A stretch of 64,000 nt of DNA from Hirudinaria manillensis. Taxonomy: Eukaryota > Annelida > Clitellata > Hirudinida > Hirudinidae. Shown here piece after piece: positions 31,723 to 41,742 of the stretch. The stretch is taken from NCBI GenBank assembly GCA_034509925.1, contig CM067529.1, positions 9,303,501 to 9,367,500 on the forward strand, given 5' to 3'. The notes beneath the pieces were generated by a model. It was not told where the DNA came from and ran no database searches. It saw only the letters and a program-made list of their open reading frames with translations. Position 1 is the first letter of the stretch, and every line of letters starts with the position of its first letter. The position numbers were made by a program, and so were the translations under genes.

Positions 31723-32045
31723 GGCAGTGAATTGGGTCGCTCCTTGAGCAACTTTTTGTCTTCGATATACTGTCGAAGATGCGAATTTAATCTAAACGTG
31801 CCATTTTGTTTTTCTTTGTCAAGAATCAGTTTACTCTCGACTAAGTGATTCTTGACTCCTTCCGTTTTAGATCGTTTTCTCAGGTCATATTTCCACGGCT
31901 GTTGTTTTGGCTTATCGATTCCGTACTGACTACCGCCGTACGTCGTTTTATGGTAGGAAATGTTATTCCTGAGAATCGAACTTTTCGAATGTCCAACCAT
32001 ATTCGTATTAGTTGGTTGGAAAGCAATGGCAGTTGTTCGAGTCAT
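31659..32045 (-). CDS. Hybrid gene: B-form N-terminus joined out of frame to zinc-finger DNA (128 aa)
   Basis: A normal B promoter and start codon drive the first 109 residues of the B protein. After Lys109 the sequence passes into zinc-finger DNA in the wrong frame, adds 19 unrelated residues and stops at 31659. The B C-terminal half, including the conserved terminal FRYHPYA, is lost. One difference from other B copies is N15 in place of K15. The transcript would use the zinc-finger poly(A) signals. It may be a pseudogene or a short product with the basic N-terminal part only. Confidence 0.75.
   Translation of the reverse strand: MTRTTAIAFQPTNTNMVGHSKSSILRNNISYHKTTYGGSQYGIDKPKQQPWKYDLRKRSKTEGVKNHLVESKLILDKEKQNGTFRLNSHLRQYIEDKKLLKERPNSLPKIGASLATKSSRLPTRSSRT
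31718..31722. other. Array 1 / array 2 recombination junction with TTTTC microhomology
   Basis: Left of here the sequence matches the zinc-finger unit, right of here the B unit. The five bases TTTTC occur at the crossover point in both parents, so the exact breakpoint is ambiguous within them. Microhomology of this size fits end joining or template switching rather than homologous exchange. Confidence 0.9.
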
Positions 32046-32256
32046 AATATCAATTCACGGCCTTATCACGAGGAGAGACACCCGCACGAACGAAGCTCAG
32101 CGAAGAAATGACAAGCCTAGTCGATGCGCCTACTTATATAGATTCTCTAGCGGCCCGTCGCTAAGCAACGGCGGCATGCAGCGCACGTGACGGCCACCGG
32201 GCGGAGTCACGCACTTAAATTTCTATGCGATACGTAATTATTTGTCCATTATACAT

Positions 32257-32410
32257 TTTATTTGATAATTTTAATTCAAGTACCGTTGTTATTTTTTAAT
32301 GTTTTTATTCTAGCGCATTTAAAATGTAAAAAAAAATTATTATCGAGATTTTTCAGTCTTTTTTTCGTATTTTTCATTTTCTGCTTCTGTCGCGATGGCT
32401 GCCGATTTGC
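32257..32410 (-). terminator. 3' UTR with two AATAAA signals (array 2, representative)
   Basis: After the TAA stop, AATAAA occurs at 32309..32304 (about 100 nt on) and again at 32262..32257, before the promoter of the next unit. This flank is shared nearly base for base by A and B units. Confidence 0.7.
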
Positions 32411-32812
32411 TTACGCGTACGGATGATATCTGAATTCTTTGAGAACCTTAATCCTTATTTTCAAATTATTTTTCTTTTTGCAAGGGAATCCATTGATTAT
32501 CGAATCCTTGCATGCCGTTCCAGGCAGATTCTGTTCTTTCATAACTGAGGTTCGAATATCTTTGCTTAAGACATTTATCGAGGAATCTATACATATTGGG
32601 GTCACAGTCGCTTTGGACGTCTTTGCCAACTCTTCGTTGAAATCAAGCAGGAACGCTTTTAGCTTCGGATCGAGCTGGCGCATTTTAGATTTCTTCCGCT
32701 TTTGACATCTCCTTGCCTGATTTTTATTACTAGGAACTAGATCTTTCGAATGTTCAACCATTGTCTTGTTTATGTTAGTTGGTTGGGAAGCAACAGCAGT
32801 TATTCGAGTCAT
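32411..32812 (-). CDS. A-form basic protein of unknown function (133 aa), array 2 (reference description)
   Basis: I do not recognise this protein. It has 28 Lys/Arg against 11 Asp/Glu, no signal peptide and no membrane segment. Residues 34-45 (RRCQKRKKSKMR) look like a nuclear localisation signal. Residues 51-69, around AFLLDFNEELAK, look helical. C101 and C111 flank a conserved stretch KDSIINGF, and the protein ends in FRYHPYA. Residues 1-31, 47-69 and 95-133 align with the longer B protein of the same array; the middle of B is absent. The ATG at 32812 has A at -3 and is the first ATG after the predicted start site (32860). Stop is TAA. A nuclear or chromatin role is inference from charge alone. 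Confidence 0.85.
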   Translation of the reverse strand: MTRITAVASQPTNINKTMVEHSKDLVPSNKNQARRCQKRKKSKMRQLDPKLKAFLLDFNEELAKTSKATVTPICIDSSINVLSKDIRTSVMKEQNLPGTACKDSIINGFPCKKKNNLKIRIKVLKEFRYHPYA

Positions 32813-32856
32813 AATATTAGGAGTAGAGACACCCGCACGAACGAAGGTCAGCGAAG

Positions 32857-32940
32857 AAATGACAAGCCTAGTCGATGCGCCTACTTATATAGATTCTCTA
32901 GCGGCCCGTCGCTAAGCAACGGCGGCATGCAGCGCACGTG
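32857..32940 (-). promoter_or_regulatory. Array 2 promoter: TATA, initiator, X-box-like site and CACGTG (representative)
   Basis: Minus strand: CACGTG (32940..32935), an imperfect inverted repeat GTTGCTTAGCGAC (32920..32908) resembling an RFX X-box, then TATATAAG (32891..32884) and the initiator TCATTT (32862..32857, A at 32860). TATA-to-initiator spacing is the same as in array 1. A GC box (CCGCCC) lies just upstream of the CACGTG. Factor names are guesses from motif likeness. The same block precedes every A and B gene. Confidence 0.75.
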
Positions 32941-33159
32941 ACGGCCACCGGGCGGAGTCACGCACTTAAATTTCTATGCGATACGTAATTATTTGTCCAT
33001 TATACATTTTATTTGATAATTTTAATTCAAGTACCGTTGTTATTTTTTAATGTTTTTATTCTAGCGCATTTAAAATATAAAAAAAATTATTATCGAGATT
33101 TTTCAGTCTTTTTTTCGTATTTTTCCTTTCTGCTTCTGTCGCGATGGCTGCCGATTTGC

Positions 33160-33561
33160 TTACGCGTACGGATGATATCTGAATTCTTTGAGAACCTTAA
33201 TCCTTATTTTCAAATTATTTTTCTTTTTGCAAGGGAATCCATTGATTATCGAATCCTTGCATGCCGTTCCAGGCAGATTCTGTTCTTTCATAACTGAGGT
33301 TCGAATATCTTTGCTTAAGACATTTATCGAGGAATCTATACATATTGGGGTCACAGTCGCTTTGGACGTCTTTGCCAACTCTTCGTTGAAATCAAGCAGG
33401 AACGCTTTTAGCTTCGGATCGAGCTGGCGCATTTTAGATTTCTTCCGCTTTTGACATATCCTTGCCTGATTTTTATTACTAGGAACTAGATCTTTCGAAT
33501 GTTCAACCATTGTCTTGTTTATGTTAGTTGGTTGGGAAGCAACAGCAGTTATTCGAGTCAT
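33160..33561 (-). CDS. A-form protein, R35I variant
   Basis: Differs from the reference A protein by R35I in the basic cluster (about 33457). The same variant recurs at 36593 and 38310, marking copies that share recent descent. Confidence 0.85.
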   Translation of the reverse strand: MTRITAVASQPTNINKTMVEHSKDLVPSNKNQARICQKRKKSKMRQLDPKLKAFLLDFNEELAKTSKATVTPICIDSSINVLSKDIRTSVMKEQNLPGTACKDSIINGFPCKKKNNLKIRIKVLKEFRYHPYA

Positions 33562-33909
33562 AATATTAGGAGTAGAGACACCCGCACGAACGAAGGTCAG
33601 CGAAGAAATGACAAGCCTAGTCGATGCGCCTACTTATATAGATTCTCTAGCGGCCCGTCGCTAAGCAACGGCGGCATGCAGCGCACGTGACGGCCACCGG
33701 GCGGAGTCACGCACTTAAATTTCTATGCGATACGTAATTATTTGTCCATTATACATTTTATTTGATAATTTTAATTCAAGTACCGTTGTTATTTTTTAAT
33801 GTTTTTATTCTAGCGCATTTAAAATATAAAAAAAATTATTATCGAGATTTTTCAGTCTTTTTTTCGTATTTTTTCTTTTCTGCTTCTGTCGCGATGGCTG
33901 CCGATTTGC

Positions 33910-34512
33910 TTACGCGTACGGATGATATCTGAATTCTTTGAGAACGGAATTCATCATTTTGAATTCATTTCTCTTTTTGCAATGGAATCCATTGATTATC
34001 GAATCCTTGCATGTCGTTCCAGGCAGATTCTCTTCCTGCAAATCTAAATTTCGAACTCCGTGGCATAAGGCGTCGATTTTTTTGGCGGAATCTGTTCGAA
34101 TTGACTCGATAGCCTGATCGGCCATTCTGGCTAGCTCCTCGGCGAAAGAAGCCAAGAAGGCTTCTGTCTCGTGGTCTGGCCTGCTTTTCGGCAGTGAATT
34201 GGGTCGCTCCTTGAGCAACTTTTTGTCTTCGATATACTGTCGAAGATGCGAATTTAATCTAAACGTGCCATTTTGTTTTTCTTTGTCAAGAATCAGTTTA
34301 CTCTCGACTAAGTGATTCTTGACTCCTTCCGTTTTAGATCGTTTTCTCAGGTCATATTTCCACGGCTGTTGTTTTGGCTTATCGATTCCGTACTGACTAC
34401 CGCCGTACGTCGTTTTATGGTAGGAAATGTTATTCCTGAGAATCGAACTTTTCGAATGTCCAACCATTTTCGTATTAGTTGGTTGGAAAGCAATAGCAGT
34501 TGTTCGAGTCAT
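33910..34512 (-). CDS. B-form basic protein of unknown function (200 aa), array 2 (reference description)
   Basis: Not recognised. It has 36 Lys/Arg and 24 Asp/Glu, no signal peptide and no membrane segment. Residues 1-29 match the A protein N-terminus (MTRTTAIA, QPTN, MV.HSK). Residues 30-60 include a Tyr/Gly/Gln-rich part and the basic motif YDLRKRSK (53-60). Residues 61-110 are charged, probably helical, and absent from A. Residues 117-146 (AFLASFAEELAR onward) are predicted helical. Residues 162-200 match A closely, including C168, C178 and the terminal FRYHPYA. B is exactly 67 codons longer than A and has 16 more bases of 5' leader. The ATG at 34512 has A at -3. Its TATA box is one of two altered in the array (34600..34607). 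Confidence 0.85.
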   Translation of the reverse strand: MTRTTAIAFQPTNTKMVGHSKSSILRNNISYHKTTYGGSQYGIDKPKQQPWKYDLRKRSKTEGVKNHLVESKLILDKEKQNGTFRLNSHLRQYIEDKKLLKERPNSLPKSRPDHETEAFLASFAEELARMADQAIESIRTDSAKKIDALCHGVRNLDLQEENLPGTTCKDSIINGFHCKKRNEFKMMNSVLKEFRYHPYA

Positions 34513-34599
34513 AATATCAATTCACGGCCTTATCACGAGGAGAGACACCCGCACGAACGAAGCTCAGCGAAGAAATGACAAGCCTAGTCGATGCGCCTA

Positions 34600-34607
34600 C
34601 TTATACA
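34600..34607 (-). promoter_or_regulatory. Altered TATA box (TGTATAAG) of the B copy at 33910
   Basis: Position 34606 is C where other copies have T, changing TATATAAG to TGTATAAG on the transcribed strand. The B copy at 52357 carries the same change. Confidence 0.8.
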
Positions 34608-34875
34608 GATTCTCTAGCGGCCCGTCGCTAAGCAACGGCGGCATGCAGCGCACGTGACGGCCACCGGGCGGAGTCACGCACTTAAATTTCTATGCGATAC
34701 GTAATTATTTGTCCATTATACATTTTATTTGATAATTTTAATTCAAGTACCGTTGTTATTTTTTAATGTTTTTATTCTAGCGCATTTAAAATATAAAAAA
34801 AATTATTATCGAGATTTTTCAGTCTTTTTTTCGTATTTTTCCTTTCTGCTTCTGTCGCGATGGCTGCCGATTTGC

Positions 34876-35478
34876 TTACGCGTACGGATGATATCTGAAT
34901 TCTTTGAGAACGGAATTCATCATTTTGAATTCATTTCTCTTTTTGCAATGGAATCCATTGATTATCGAATCCTTGCATGTCGTTCCAGGCAGATTCTCTT
35001 CCTGCAAATCTAAATTTCGAACTCCGTGGCATAAGGCGTCGATTTTTTTGGCGGAATCTGTTCGAATTGACTCGATAGCCTGATCGGCCATTCTGGCTAG
35101 CTCCTCGGCGAAAGAAGCCAAGAAGGCTTCTGTCTCGTGGTCTGGCCTGCTTTTCGGCAGTGAATTGGGTCGCTCCTTGAGCAACTTTTTGTCTTCGATA
35201 TACTGTCGAAGATGCGAATTTAATCTAAACGTGCCATTTTGTTTTTCTTTGTCAAGAATCAGTTTACTCTCGACTAAGTGATTCTTGACTCCTTCCGTTT
35301 TAGATCGTTTTCTCAGGTCATATTTCCACGGCTGTTGTTTTGGCTTATCGATTCCGTACTGACTACCGCCGTACGTCGTTTTATGGTAGGAAATGTTATT
35401 CCTGAGAATCGAACTTTTCGAATGTCCAACCATTTTCGTATTAGTTGGTTGGAAAGCAATGGCAGTTGTTCGAGTCAT
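34876..35478 (-). CDS. B-form protein (consensus)
   Basis: Consensus B protein with an intact TATA box. The leader just downstream of the initiator has a G-to-A change at about 35537. Confidence 0.85.
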   Translation of the reverse strand: MTRTTAIAFQPTNTKMVGHSKSSILRNNISYHKTTYGGSQYGIDKPKQQPWKYDLRKRSKTEGVKNHLVESKLILDKEKQNGTFRLNSHLRQYIEDKKLLKERPNSLPKSRPDHETEAFLASFAEELARMADQAIESIRTDSAKKIDALCHGVRNLDLQEENLPGTTCKDSIINGFHCKKRNEFKMMNSVLKEFRYHPYA

Positions 35479-35843
35479 AATATCAATTCACGGCCTTATC
35501 ACGAGGAGAGACACCCGCACGAACGAAGCTCAGCGAAAAAATGACAAGCCTAGTCGATGCGCCTACTTATATAGATTCTCTAGCGGCCCGTCGCTAAGCA
35601 ACGGCGGCATGCAGCGCACGTGACGGCCACCGGGCGGAGTCACGCACTTAAATTTCTATGCGATACGTAATTATTTGTCCATTATACATTTTATTTGATA
35701 ATTTTAATTCAAGTACCGTTGTTATTTTTTAATGTTTTTATTCTAGCGCATTTAAAATGTAAAAAAAAATTATTATCGAGATTTTTCAGTCTTTTTTTCG
35801 TATTTTTCATTTTCTGCTTCTGTCGCGATGGCTGCCGATTTGC

Positions 35844-36245
35844 TTACGCGTACGGATGATATCTGAATTCTTTGAGAACCTTAATCCTTATTTTCAAATT
35901 ATTTTTCTTTTTGCAAGGGAATCCATTGATTATCGAATCCTTGCATGCCGTTCCAGGCAGATTCTGTTCTTTCATAACTGAGGTTCGAATATCTTTGCTT
36001 AAGACATTTATCGAGGAATCTATACATATTGGGGTCACAGTCGCTTTGGACGTCTTTGCCAACTCTTCGTTGAAATCAAGCAGGAACGCTTTTAGCTTCG
36101 GATCGAGCTGGCGCATTTTAGATTTCTTCCGCTTTTGACATCTCCTTGCCTGATTTTTATTACTAGGAACTAGATCTTTCGAATGTTCAACCATTGTCTT
36201 GTTTATGTTAGTTGGTTGGGAAGCAACAGCAGTTATTCGAGTCAT
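35844..36245 (-). CDS. A-form protein (consensus)
   Basis: Identical in protein to the copy at 32411, from which it lies exactly 3,433 bp, the length of an A-A-B-B block. Confidence 0.85.
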   Translation of the reverse strand: MTRITAVASQPTNINKTMVEHSKDLVPSNKNQARRCQKRKKSKMRQLDPKLKAFLLDFNEELAKTSKATVTPICIDSSINVLSKDIRTSVMKEQNLPGTACKDSIINGFPCKKKNNLKIRIKVLKEFRYHPYA

Positions 36246-36592
36246 AATATTAGGAGTAGAGACACCCGCACGAACGAAGGTCAGCGAAGAAATGACAAGC
36301 CTAGTCGATGCGCCTACTTATATAGATTCTCTAGCGGCCCGTCGCTAAGCAACGGCGGCATGCAGCGCACGTGACGGCCACCGGGCGGAGTCACGCACTT
36401 AAATTTCTATGCGATACGTAATTATTTGTCCATTATACATTTTATTTGATAATTTTAATTCAAGTACCGTTGTTATTTTTTAATGTTTTTATTCTAGCGC
36501 ATTTAAAATATAAAAAAAATTATTATCGAGATTTTTCAGTCTTTTTTTCGTATTTTTCCTTTCTGCTTCTGTCGCGATGGCTGCCGATTTGC

Positions 36593-36994
36593 TTACGCGT
36601 ACGGATGATATCTGAATTCTTTGAGAACCTTAATCCTTATTTTCAAATTATTTTTCTTTTTGCAAGGGAATCCATTGATTATCGAATCCTTGCATGCCGT
36701 TCCAGGCAGATTCTGTTCTTTCATAACTGAGGTTCGAATATCTTTGCTTAAGACATTTATCGAGGAATCTATACATATTGGGGTCACAGTCGCTTTGGAC
36801 GTCTTTGCCAACTCTTCGTTGAAATCAAGCAGGAACGCTTTTAGCTTCGGATCGAGCTGGCGCATTTTAGATTTCTTCCGCTTTTGACATATCCTTGCCT
36901 GATTTTTATTACTAGGAACTAGATCTTTCGAATGTTCAACCATTGTCTTGTTTATGTTAGTTGGTTGGGAAGCAACAGCAGTTATTCGAGTCAT
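36593..36994 (-). CDS. A-form protein, R35I variant
   Basis: Same R35I change as the copy 3,433 bp to its left; second member of the repeated block. Confidence 0.85.
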   Translation of the reverse strand: MTRITAVASQPTNINKTMVEHSKDLVPSNKNQARICQKRKKSKMRQLDPKLKAFLLDFNEELAKTSKATVTPICIDSSINVLSKDIRTSVMKEQNLPGTACKDSIINGFPCKKKNNLKIRIKVLKEFRYHPYA

Positions 36995-37342
36995 AATATT
37001 AGGAGTAGAGACACCCGCACGAACGAAGGTCAGCGAAGAAATGACAAGCCTAGTCGATGCGCCTACTTATATAGATTCTCTAGCGGCCCGTCGCTAAGCA
37101 ACGGCGGCATGCAGCGCACGTGACGGCCACCGGGCGGAGTCACGCACTTAAATTTCTATGCGATACGTAATTATTTGTCCATTATACATTTTATTTGATA
37201 ATTTTAATTCAAGTACCGTTGTTATTTTTTAATGTTTTTATTCTAGCGCATTTAAAATATAAAAAAAATTATTATCGAGATTTTTCAGTCTTTTTTTCGT
37301 ATTTTTTCTTTTCTGCTTCTGTCGCGATGGCTGCCGATTTGC

Positions 37343-37945
37343 TTACGCGTACGGATGATATCTGAATTCTTTGAGAACGGAATTCATCATTTTGAATTCA
37401 TTTCTCTTTTTGCAATGGAATCCATTGATTATCGAATCCTTGCATGTCGTTCCAGGCAGATTCTCTTCCTGCAAATCTAAATTTCGAACTCCGTGGCATA
37501 AGGCGTCGATTTTTTTGGCGGAATCTGTTCGAATTGACTCGATAGCCTGATCGGCCATTCTGGCTAGCTCCTCGGCGAAAGAAGCCAAGAAGGCTTCTGT
37601 CTCGTGGTCTGGCCTGCTTTTCGGCAGTGAATTGGGTCGCTCCTTGAGCAACTTTTTGTCTTCGATATACTGTCGAAGATGCGAATTTAATCTAAACGTG
37701 CCATTTTGTTTTTCTTTGTCAAGAATCAGTTTACTCTCGACTAAGTGATTCTTGACTCCTTCCGTTTTAGATCGTTTTCTCAGGTCATATTTCCACGGCT
37801 GTTGTTTTGGCTTATCGATTCCGTACTGACTACCGCCGTACGTCGTTTTATGGTAGGAAATGTTATTCCTGAGAATCGAACTTTTCGAATGTCCAACCAT
37901 TTTCGTATTAGTTGGTTGGAAAGCAATGGCAGTTGTTCGAGTCAT
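37343..37945 (-). CDS. B-form protein (consensus)
   Basis: Consensus B protein, 3,433 bp from the B copy at 33910 but with a normal TATA box. Confidence 0.85.
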   Translation of the reverse strand: MTRTTAIAFQPTNTKMVGHSKSSILRNNISYHKTTYGGSQYGIDKPKQQPWKYDLRKRSKTEGVKNHLVESKLILDKEKQNGTFRLNSHLRQYIEDKKLLKERPNSLPKSRPDHETEAFLASFAEELARMADQAIESIRTDSAKKIDALCHGVRNLDLQEENLPGTTCKDSIINGFHCKKRNEFKMMNSVLKEFRYHPYA

Positions 37946-38309
37946 AATATCAATTCACGGCCTTATCACGAGGAGAGACACCCGCACGAACGAAGCTCAG
38001 CGAAGAAATGACAAGCCTAGTCGATGCGCCTACTTATATAGATTCTCTAGCGGCCCGTCGCTAAGCAACGGCGGCATGCAGCGCACGTGACGGCCACCGG
38101 GCGGAGTCACGCACTTAAATTTCTATGCGATACGTAATTATTTGTCCATTATACATTTTATTTGATAATTTTAATTCAAGTACCGTTGTTATTTTTTAAT
38201 GTTTTTATTCTAGCGCATTTAAAATATAAAAAAAATTATTATCGAGATTTTGCAGTCTTTTTTTCGTATTTTTCATTTTCTGCTTCTGTCGCGATGGCTG
38301 CCGATTTGC

Positions 38310-38711
38310 TTACGCGTACGGATGATATCTGAATTCTTTGAGAACCTTAATCCTTATTTTCAAATTATTTTTCTTTTTGCAAGGGAATCCATTGATTATC
38401 GAATCCTTGCATGCCGTTCCAGGCAGATTCTGTTCTTTCATAACTGAGGTTCGAATATCTTTGCTTAAGACATTTATCGAGGAATCTATACATATTGGGG
38501 TCACAGTCGCTTTGGACGTCTTTGCCAACTCTTCGTTGAAATCAAGCAGGAACGCTTTTAGCTTCGGATCGAGCTGGCGCATTTTAGATTTCTTCCGCTT
38601 TTGACATATCCTTGCCTGATTTTTATTACTAGGAACTAGATCTTTCGAATGTTCAACCATTGTCTTGTTTATGTTAGTTGGTTGGGAAGCAACAGCAGTT
38701 ATTCGAGTCAT
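38310..38711 (-). CDS. A-form protein, R35I variant
   Basis: Third R35I copy. Together with the next B it repeats the preceding A-B pair at a 1,717 bp step. Its 3' flank has TTTGCAG in place of TTTTCAG, a form common from here on. Confidence 0.85.
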   Translation of the reverse strand: MTRITAVASQPTNINKTMVEHSKDLVPSNKNQARICQKRKKSKMRQLDPKLKAFLLDFNEELAKTSKATVTPICIDSSINVLSKDIRTSVMKEQNLPGTACKDSIINGFPCKKKNNLKIRIKVLKEFRYHPYA

Positions 38712-39059
38712 AATATTAGGAGTAGAGACACCCGCACGAACGAAGGTCAGCGAAGAAATGACAAGCCTAGTCGATGCGCCTACTTATATAGATTCTCTAG
38801 CGGCCCGTCGCTAAGCAACGGCGGCATGCAGCGCACGTGACGGCCACCGGGCGGAGTCACGCACTTAAATTTCTATGCGATACGTAATTATTTGTCCATT
38901 ATACATTTTATTTGATAATTTTAATTCAAGTACCGTTGTTATTTTTTAATGTTTTTATTCTAGCGCATTTAAAATATAAAAAAAATTATTATCGAGATTT
39001 TTCAGTCTTTTTTTCGTATTTTTTCTTTTCTGCTTCTGTCGCGATGGCTGCCGATTTGC

Positions 39060-39662
39060 TTACGCGTACGGATGATATCTGAATTCTTTGAGAACGGAAT
39101 TCATCATTTTGAATTCATTTCTCTTTTTGCAATGGAATCCATTGATTATCGAATCCTTGCATGTCGTTCCAGGCAGATTCTCTTCCTGCAAATCTAAATT
39201 TCGAACTCCGTGGCATAAGGCGTCGATTTTTTTGGCGGAATCTGTTCGAATTGACTCGATAGCCTGATCGGCCATTCTGGCTAGCTCCTCGGCGAAAGAA
39301 GCCAAGAAGGCTTCTGTCTCGTGGTCTGGCCTGCTTTTCGGCAGTGAATTGGGTCGCTCCTTGAGCAACTTTTTGTCTTCGATATACTGTCGAAGATGCG
39401 AATTTAATCTAAACGTGCCATTTTGTTTTTCTTTGTCAAGAATCAGTTTACTCTCGACTAAGTGATTCTTGACTCCTTCCGTTTTAGATCGTTTTCTCAG
39501 GTCATATTTCCACGGCTGTTGTTTTGGCTTATCGATTCCGTACTGACTACCGCCGTACGTCGTTTTATGGTAGGAAATGTTATTCCTGAGAATCGAACTT
39601 TTCGAATGTCCAACCATTTTCGTATTAGTTGGTTGGAAAGCAATGGCAGTTGTTCGAGTCAT
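39060..39662 (-). CDS. B-form protein (consensus)
   Basis: Consensus B protein, 1,717 bp from the previous B copy. Confidence 0.85.
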   Translation of the reverse strand: MTRTTAIAFQPTNTKMVGHSKSSILRNNISYHKTTYGGSQYGIDKPKQQPWKYDLRKRSKTEGVKNHLVESKLILDKEKQNGTFRLNSHLRQYIEDKKLLKERPNSLPKSRPDHETEAFLASFAEELARMADQAIESIRTDSAKKIDALCHGVRNLDLQEENLPGTTCKDSIINGFHCKKRNEFKMMNSVLKEFRYHPYA

Positions 39663-40026
39663 AATATCAATTCACGGCCTTATCACGAGGAGAGACACCC
39701 GCACGAACGAAGCTCAGCGAAGAAATGACAAGCCTAGTCGATGCGCCTACTTATATAGATTCTCTAGCGGCCCGTCGCTAAGCAACGGCGGCATGCAGCG
39801 CACGTGACGGCCACCGGGCGGAGTCACGCACTTAAATTTCTATGCGATACGTAATTATTTGTCCATTATACATTTTATTTGATAATTTTAATTCAAGTAC
39901 CGTTGTTATTTTTTAATGTTTTTATTCTAGCGCATTTAAAATATAAAAAAAATTATTATCGAGATTTTTCAGTCTTTTTTTCGTATTTTTTCTTTTCTGC
40001 TTCTGTCGCGATGGCTGCCGATTTGC

Positions 40027-40465
40027 TTACGCGTACGGATGATATCTGAATTCTTTGAGAACGGAATTCATCATTTTGAATTCATTTCTATTTTTGCAAT
40101 GGAATCCATTGATTATCGAATCCTTGCATGTAGTTCCAGGCAGATTCTCTTCCTGCAAATCTAAATTTCGAACTCCGTGGCATAAGGCGTCGATTTTTTT
40201 GGCGGAATCTGTTCGAATTGACTCGATAGCCTGATCGGCCATTCTGGCTAGCTCCTCGGCGAAAGAAGCCAAGAAGGCTTCTGTCTCGTGGTCTGGCCTG
40301 CTTTTCGGCAGTGAATTGGGTCGCTCCTTGAGCAACTTTTTGTCTTCGATATACTGTCGAAGATGCGAATTTAATCTAAACGTGCCATTTTGTTTTTCTT
40401 TGTCAAGAATCAGTTTACTCTCGACTAAGTGATTCTTGACTCCTTCCGTTTTAGATCGTTTTCTC
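40027..40465 (-). pseudogene. B-gene 3' remnant of A/B hybrid unit 1
   Basis: B codons from KRSKTEGV (57 onward) to the stop, without start or promoter of their own. The frame stays open upstream into A sequence but without an ATG; the first in-frame ATG is B Met130. Carries K180N near the C-terminus. It lies in the 3' UTR of the hybrid transcript. Confidence 0.75.
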
Positions 40466-40645
40466 TTCGTTGAAATCAAGCAGGAACGCTTTTAGCTTCG
40501 GATCGAGCTGGCGCATTTTAGATTTCTTCCGCTTTTGACATCTCCTTGCCTGATTTTTATTACTAGGAACTAGATCTTTCGAATGTTCAACCATTGTCTT
40601 GTTTATGTTAGTTGGTTGGGAAGCAACAGCAGTTATTCGAGTCAT
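40451..40645 (-). CDS. A/B hybrid unit 1: A N-terminus joined out of frame to B (64 aa)
   Basis: A promoter and the first 61 residues of A, up to DFNEE, then three residues read out of frame from B and a stop at 40451. The join is at a CTC shared by both parents (40463..40465). The product keeps the nuclear-signal-like cluster and loses the conserved C-terminus. Two further units have the same join. Confidence 0.7.
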   Translation of the reverse strand: MTRITAVASQPTNINKTMVEHSKDLVPSNKNQARRCQKRKKSKMRQLDPKLKAFLLDFNEEKTI

Positions 40646-40993
40646 AATATTAGGAGTAGAGACACCCGCACGAACGAAGGTCAGCGAAGAAATGACAAGC
40701 CTAGTCGATGCGCCTACTTATATAGATTCTCTAGCGGCCCGTCGCTAAGCAACGGCGGCATGCAGCGCACGTGACGGCCACCGGGCGGAGTCACGCACTT
40801 AAATTTCTATGCGATACGTAATTATTTGTCCATTATACATTTTATTTGATAATTTTAATTCAAGTACCGTTGTTATTTTTTAATGTTTTTATTCTAGCGC
40901 ATTTAAAATATAAAAAAAATTATTATCGAGATTTTGCAGTCTTTTTTTCGTATTTTTCATTTTCTGCTTCTGTCGCGATGGCTGCCGATTTGC

Positions 40994-41395
40994 TTACGCG
41001 TACGGATGATATCTGAATTCTTTGAGAACCTTAATCCTTATTTTCAAATTATTTTTCTTTTTGCAAGGGAATCCATTGATTATCGAATCCTTGCATGCCG
41101 TTCCAGGCAGATTCTGTTCTTTCATAACTGAGGTTCGAATATCTTTGCTTAAGACATTTATCGAGGAATCTATACATATTGGGGTCACAGTCGCTTTGGA
41201 CGTCTTTGCCAACTCTTCGTTGAAATCAAGCAGGAACGCTTTTAGCTTCGGATCGAGCTGGCGCATTTTAGATTTCTTCCGCTTTTGACATCTCCTTGCC
41301 TGATTTTTATTACTAGGAACTAGATCTTTCGAATGTTCAACCATTGTCTTGTTTATGTTAGTTGGTTGGGAAGCAACAGCAGTTATTCGAGTCAT
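40994..41395 (-). CDS. A-form protein (consensus)
   Basis: Consensus A protein lying between the first hybrid unit and the divergent A copy. Confidence 0.85.
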   Translation of the reverse strand: MTRITAVASQPTNINKTMVEHSKDLVPSNKNQARRCQKRKKSKMRQLDPKLKAFLLDFNEELAKTSKATVTPICIDSSINVLSKDIRTSVMKEQNLPGTACKDSIINGFPCKKKNNLKIRIKVLKEFRYHPYA

Positions 41396-41742
41396 AATAT
41401 TAGGAGTAGAGACACCCGCACGAACGAAGGTCAGCGAAGAAATGACAAGCCTAGTCGATGCGCCTACTTATATAGATTCTCTAGCGGCCCGTCGCTAAGC
41501 AACGGCGGCATGCAGCGCACGTGACGGCCACCGGGCGGAGTCACGCACTTAAATTTCTATGCGATACGTAATTATTTGTCCATTATACATTTTATTTGAT
41601 AATTTTAATTCAAGTACCGTTGTTATTTTTTAATGTTTTTATTCTAGCGCATTTAAAATATAAAAAAATTATTATCGAGATTTTGCAGTCTTTTTTTCGT
41701 ATTTTTCATTTTCTGCTTCTGTCGCGATGGCTGCCGATTTGC

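Noticed and set aside
40027..40479. 150-codon B-derived frame beginning at a TTG in hybrid units
   Set aside because: No ATG is available until B Met130, so I treat it as a 3' remnant rather than a gene.
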